Assembly (NCBI RefSeq): GCF_024599655.1
Contig: NZ_CP102247.1
Location: forward strand, 3,844,001-3,908,000
From: Enterobacter asburiae
GTDB taxonomy: Bacteria > Pseudomonadota > Gammaproteobacteria > Enterobacterales > Enterobacteriaceae
Direction: 5' to 3'
Length of the DNA: 64,000 bases
The translations under genes and the position numbers were made by a program. Of the stretch, positions 60,864 to 64,000 are shown piece by piece; position 1 is the stretch's first letter; every line of letters starts with the position of its first letter. The notes under the pieces were generated by a model, which was not told the DNA's origin, made no database searches, and saw only the letters and a list, made by a program, of their open reading frames with translations.

Positions 60864-61627
60864 GAGAAGGCCTCCCGTTGTTCAAACACGCGGCTTAAGA
60901 CGTATTCACGCTGTTCGATAAACAGCGGATCGGATTTGATGCTGCGCACGGGTTCTCCCGCGACGTAGCGGCGGGCGAAATCCAGCGGCAAACGCTCCAG
61001 CACGCGCCCCGGCCCCGGCGAGAGCAGCACCAGCTCCGTCGCCATAAACACCGCCTCTTCGATATCGTGGGTAATCAGCAGCACCTGCTTGCCCGTCTCA
61101 TGCCACAGGCGCAGCAGTAGGGTTTGCATCTGCTCGCGGGTGAAGGCATCCAGCGCCCCGAACGGCTCGTCCAGCAGCAACAGCTGCGGATTCGCGGCCA
61201 GCGCGCGGGCAATACCTACGCGCTGTCGCTGGCCGCCGGAAAGCTGCCAGATAAAGCGTTTTTCCGCCCCTTCCAGACCCACTTTTTTCAGCATCGCCCG
61301 CGCCGTTTCCAGCCGCTGTTCGCGATTGACGCCCGCAAGCTGTAGCCCAAACGCCACGTTTTCCTGCACGTTACGCCAGGGAAGCAATCCTTCGTTCTGG
61401 AAGACCACGCCGCGCTCGGCGCCCGGGCCTTCCACCTTTTTGCCTTCCAGTTGAATGATGCCATGCTGATAAGGGACAAACCCGGCGATCAGATTCAGCA
61501 GCGTGGTTTTTCCGCACCCGGACGGGCCCAGCACCACCAGCAGTTCACCGCTGTCCAGCGTCAGGTTGATGTCCTCCAGCGCGGGCTTACCACCGTAATC
61601 GGCGTACAGGTTCGTAATATTCAGCAT
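60860..61627 (-). CDS. tauB: Taurine ABC transporter ATP-binding protein TauB
   Basis: 255 residues. Walker A GPSGCGKTTL (about 35-44), signature LSGGQRQRVGIARAL (about 128-142), Walker B LLLLDEPFGALD and the H-loop ITHDIEEA. It drives taurine uptake through TauC. It follows tauA by ten bases. Confidence 0.97.
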   Translation of the reverse strand: MLNITNLYADYGGKPALEDINLTLDSGELLVVLGPSGCGKTTLLNLIAGFVPYQHGIIQLEGKKVEGPGAERGVVFQNEGLLPWRNVQENVAFGLQLAGVNREQRLETARAMLKKVGLEGAEKRFIWQLSGGQRQRVGIARALAANPQLLLLDEPFGALDAFTREQMQTLLLRLWHETGKQVLLITHDIEEAVFMATELVLLSPGPGRVLERLPLDFARRYVAGEPVRSIKSDPLFIEQREYVLSRVFEQREAFS

Positions 61628-61637
61628 GGCGGACTCC

Positions 61638-62600
61638 TTATTTCACAAAACGATCGGTCACGTACTGGCTGTAATCCGCTGCCACCGCCGGCACTTTGCC
61701 CTGCTCTTTCAGGAAGGTGGCGGTATCCACAATCGCTTTGTTCACGGGGCCGGTCAGCTGCTGTACCTGCTGCGCGGGCGTCAGATAGGTATTGCCTTTC
61801 ACCAGACCCGGCACGTCCGCTTCCGGCACGCCGCTCAGGCGGGAGAGTTTTTCCAGGTTGGCGGGCTGCTTCAGCCATTCATCCGGGTTAGAGATGTACG
61901 GCTGCTGGGCGTCAATCGCGCTTTTGGCGAAGGCTTTCACCACCTCAGGATGTTTCTCGGCAAAGTCTTTGCGCACGACCCACACGTCGAGGGTTGGCGC
62001 GCCCCACTGGCCCACTTTTTCAGAGTCGGTCAGCACGGTGCCGTCTTTTTCCAGTTCGTTCACTGCCGGTGCCCACACGTAGGCCCCGTCAATATCCCCG
62101 CGCTGCCAGGCGGCGATAATCGCCGGCGGCTGCAGGTTGATGATTTGTACCTGACCCGGCTTGATACCCCAGTGTTTCAGCGCCGCAAGCAGGCTGTAGT
62201 GGGTGGTGGAGATAAACGGCACGGCGATGCGTTTGCCGATCAGATCTTCCGGTTTGGTGATGTTCTTCTTCACCACCAGCGCTTCAGAGTTACCGAGCTG
62301 CGAGGCGAGCAGGAAAACCTCAATCGGCACCTGCTGGCTGGCCGCAACCGCCAGCGGGCTGGATCCGATATTGCCGATCTGCACGTCGCCGGAGGCTAAC
62401 GCACGCACGACGGATGCCCCGCTGTCGAACTTGCGCCAGTCGACTTTCGCCCCGCTCTCTTTGGCAAAGGTGTTGTCCGCCTGCGCGACTTTCGCCGGTT
62501 CCGCAGAGGTTTGATACGCGACGGTGACGTCCACCGCCTGCGCCTGAAATGCCCACAGCGCCAGTGCGCCGAGAAGTGTGATTCGCGATGAAATTGCCAT
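61638..62600 (-). CDS. tauA: Taurine ABC transporter substrate-binding protein TauA
   Basis: 320 residues from MAISSRITLLGALAL, with GGGAGCAGG upstream; a 27-residue extension is rejected. A Sec signal ends AQA (about 22), then a periplasmic binding protein of the NMT1/THI5-like sulfonate group. First gene of tauABCD. The E. coli operon is switched on by Cbl and CysB under sulfate starvation; a possible binding region is seen upstream. Confidence 0.96.
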   Translation of the reverse strand: MAISSRITLLGALALWAFQAQAVDVTVAYQTSAEPAKVAQADNTFAKESGAKVDWRKFDSGASVVRALASGDVQIGNIGSSPLAVAASQQVPIEVFLLASQLGNSEALVVKKNITKPEDLIGKRIAVPFISTTHYSLLAALKHWGIKPGQVQIINLQPPAIIAAWQRGDIDGAYVWAPAVNELEKDGTVLTDSEKVGQWGAPTLDVWVVRKDFAEKHPEVVKAFAKSAIDAQQPYISNPDEWLKQPANLEKLSRLSGVPEADVPGLVKGNTYLTPAQQVQQLTGPVNKAIVDTATFLKEQGKVPAVAADYSQYVTDRFVK

Positions 62601-62670
62601 AGTGCCTGCTCCCCTTGTTGTTATGAGGGCAGTATTTCCGGCGCGGGAATTTTGATAAAGGAATAAAAAT

Positions 62671-62689
62671 GAATCGCTCATAACGATTC
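62671..62689 (-). promoter_or_regulatory. Inverted repeat upstream of tauA
   Basis: GAATCG-ctcataa-CGATTC in an AT-rich setting 70-90 bases before the tauA start, where Cbl or CysB would be expected to bind. The link is inferred from position only. Confidence 0.45.
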
Positions 62690-62743
62690 GTTTTTAGATA
62701 AAAAGCGGGAAAGGATAGCGAATTTTGTGCGGTTCATTTTTTT

Positions 62744-62806
62744 CCCTCTCCCCGTGGGAGAGGGTCAGCGATCCGTAGGCCGGGTAAGGCGTAGCCGCCA
62801 CCCGGC
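62744..62806. repeat. CCCTCTCCC-hairpin copy 6 next to a REP unit
   Basis: CCCTCTCCCC-gt-GGGAGAGGG (62744-62765) is followed by an inverted REP unit GTAGGCCGGGTAAGG...GCCACCCGGC (62775-62806). Both families thus meet between mmuM and tauA. Confidence 0.88.
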
Positions 62807-62813
62807 AAAGACC

Positions 62814-63746
62814 TCAGCGCTGAACCGTCAGCTCAGCAATGTCTTTAGGCGTGGTCCGACAGCATCCGCCAATCAGCTTAGCTCCGGCAGCCAGCCACTG
62901 CGGCAGATACCCCGCCAGCGTCTCGCACGCTTCCCCGTGGTGGTGCCAGGTTTTGGTTACCGCGTCATAATGCTCGCCCGAGTTCGGATAGACCACCAGC
63001 GGCAGGGACGTCAGGCTTTGCAGATGCTTCAGCGCCGCCGTGGTATTTTCCAGGGCGATGCAGTTAATGCCCAGCGCGACAATGTGCGGCGAGTTTTCCA
63101 GCACGCTGACCACCTCACGCAGCGGCGTACCGTCGCTCAGGTGCTCGCTGTCTCGTAAGGTGAACGAGAACCACGCCCGGGCACGGGGGTACTCGGCAAG
63201 AAGCGCCGCCAGTGCCTTAACCTCCACAAACGAGGGCAGCGTTTCGCAGGCCAGCAGGTCAGCGCCCGCATCCAGCAGCGCTTCCACGCGCGGACGGTGG
63301 AAGGTAATAAACTCCTCAGTGCTGCGCACGTAGTCGCCGCGATACTCTGAGCCATCCGCCAGATATGCGCCGTACGGCCCAACGGATCCCGCCACCAGCA
63401 GCGTGCCCGCATGCGGGTTTTCGGCCAGATACGCTTCGCGCGCCTTACGCGCCAGCTCAACGCTTTTGCCGATCAGCGCGCGGGACTGCGCTTCGTCCAG
63501 GCCGCGCGCCGCAAACCCCGCAGGCGTGGCCTGATAGCTGGCGGTGATCGCCACCTGCGCACCCGCGCGGTAGTAATCGAGATGCACTTCGCGAATAAGT
63601 TCCGGGTTTTCCATCAGTACTTTGGCAGACCAGAGGCTGTCTGCCAGGTTACAGCCGCGCGCTTCCAGCTCCGTCGCCATCGCGCCATCCAGCACCACAA
63701 ACGGCTGCTTTTCAAGGATGGCGGTAAGCGGGTTATTCTGCGACAT
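62814..63746 (-). CDS. mmuM: Homocysteine S-methyltransferase MmuM
   Basis: 310 residues. It transfers a methyl group from S-methylmethionine (or SAM) to homocysteine, giving two methionines. Zinc cysteines are in LGINCIAL and the C-terminal GGCCRTTP. Other typical blocks are LDGAMATELEARG and VAGSVGPYGAYLADGSEYRGDY. It overlaps the end of mmuP by 14 bases, so the two are translationally coupled. Next to tauABCD it forms a sulfur and methionine scavenging block. Confidence 0.96.
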   Translation of the reverse strand: MSQNNPLTAILEKQPFVVLDGAMATELEARGCNLADSLWSAKVLMENPELIREVHLDYYRAGAQVAITASYQATPAGFAARGLDEAQSRALIGKSVELARKAREAYLAENPHAGTLLVAGSVGPYGAYLADGSEYRGDYVRSTEEFITFHRPRVEALLDAGADLLACETLPSFVEVKALAALLAEYPRARAWFSFTLRDSEHLSDGTPLREVVSVLENSPHIVALGINCIALENTTAALKHLQSLTSLPLVVYPNSGEHYDAVTKTWHHHGEACETLAGYLPQWLAAGAKLIGGCCRTTPKDIAELTVQR

Positions 63747-64000
63747 GTTCAGGCTCCTGCGATGTCATATTTCGGGTCAGGTAGTACGCACCATAACACA
63801 GGGCGACAAACGGAAGCCCGCAATAAAGGGCAATGCGCTGGCTTGGGTCAAACCACAGGCCGACACAGGCCACCACGCAGAGGATAAAACCGAGCACCGG
63901 CACCAACGGATACCACGGCGCACGGTACTGCAGCGCAGAGAGCGGCTGGCCGGACTGCAAATGGCGGCGGCGGAAAACGAAGTGCGACGCGCAGATGCTG
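63733..64000 (-). CDS. mmuP: S-methylmethionine permease MmuP, C-terminal part (5' end outside window)
   Basis: Partial: the frame stays open to the window edge. About 88 residues are visible, with two last membrane segments (LVPVLGFILCVVACVGLWF and CGLPFVALCYGAYYLT) and a loop SICASHFVFRRRH typical of the AAT amino acid permease family. Identification as MmuP rests on its overlap with mmuM, as in E. coli. Confidence 0.88.
   Translation of the reverse strand, partial: SICASHFVFRRRHLQSGQPLSALQYRAPWYPLVPVLGFILCVVACVGLWFDPSQRIALYCGLPFVALCYGAYYLTRNMTSQEPEHVAE

Noticed and set aside
1..64000. CRISPR array, prophage, insertion sequence, tRNA or rRNA genes
   Set aside because: No regularly spaced repeats, no transposase or phage structural genes, and no cloverleaf or rRNA sequence could be seen by eye.

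Overview
The window is a chromosomal segment of an enterobacterium close to Enterobacter (or Lelliottia/Leclercia). Almost every gene reads as a close homologue of an Escherichia coli protein, and the order follows the E. coli 8-10 min region (yajR ... hemB, tauDCBA) in reverse, with several local differences. The assignment rests on recognising proteins and gene order by eye; no database search was run.

Layout. 1-8.6 kb: end of yajR, then yajQ, panE-yajL, thiI, xseB-ispA-dxs and yajO. 8.6-12.3 kb: thiL, nusB, ribE, ribD and nrdR, but without pgpA, which sits between thiL and yajO in E. coli. 12.4-14.1 kb: lipoprotein yajI and nucleoside channel tsx. 14.2-15.3 kb: a VOC protein/WYL regulator pair where E. 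coli has yajD. 15.4-20.9 kb: secF-secD-yajC-tgt-queA. 21-28.2 kb: acpH, a 2-Cys peroxiredoxin, two membrane or envelope proteins (DUF3999, DUF2339) and malZ. 28.2-28.8 kb: a non-coding stretch rich in hairpins. 28.8-38.5 kb: proY, brnQ, phoR-phoB, sbcD-sbcC. 38.5-45.3 kb: mak, rdgC, ppnP, aroM, yaiA, aroL, yaiI, proC and a diguanylate cyclase. 45.3-47.6 kb: psiF, phoA, iraP. 47.7-49.8 kb: an MdtG-like efflux pump and an extensin-family protein, both extra relative to E. coli. 49.9-57.3 kb: ddlA, yaiZ, yaiY, yaiW-sbmA, a cysteine hydrolase, ampH and hemB. 57.4-59.1 kb: a two-domain acyltransferase resembling OlsF. 59.2-64 kb: tauDCBA, then mmuM and the 3' end of mmuP.

Functional themes: isoprenoid, thiamine, riboflavin, queuosine and haem biosynthesis; Sec export; phosphate response (PhoBR, PhoA, PsiF, IraP); sulfur scavenging (taurine, S-methylmethionine); envelope and peptide handling (AmpH, SbmA, DdlA). 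Regulatory sites can be read directly for several genes: tandem Pho boxes at phoB, a Pho box at phoA, MalT boxes at malZ, CRP-like sites at tsx, an OxyR-like site at the peroxiredoxin, and a palindrome at the VOC/WYL pair.

Two dispersed repeat families occur: a BIME/REP family (GCCGGGTGGCGGC...CCCGGCCTAC) and a CCCTCTCCC-hairpin family. Copies lie exactly where genes are missing (pgpA, araJ) or supply stop codons (mak, the OlsF-like gene). I found no prophage, CRISPR array, rRNA or tRNA gene, and no single clearly new system. The best candidates for follow-up are the structured element near 28.5 kb, the VOC/WYL operon with its operator, the OlsF-like enzyme, the pgpA loss, and a compositionally atypical sbmA.
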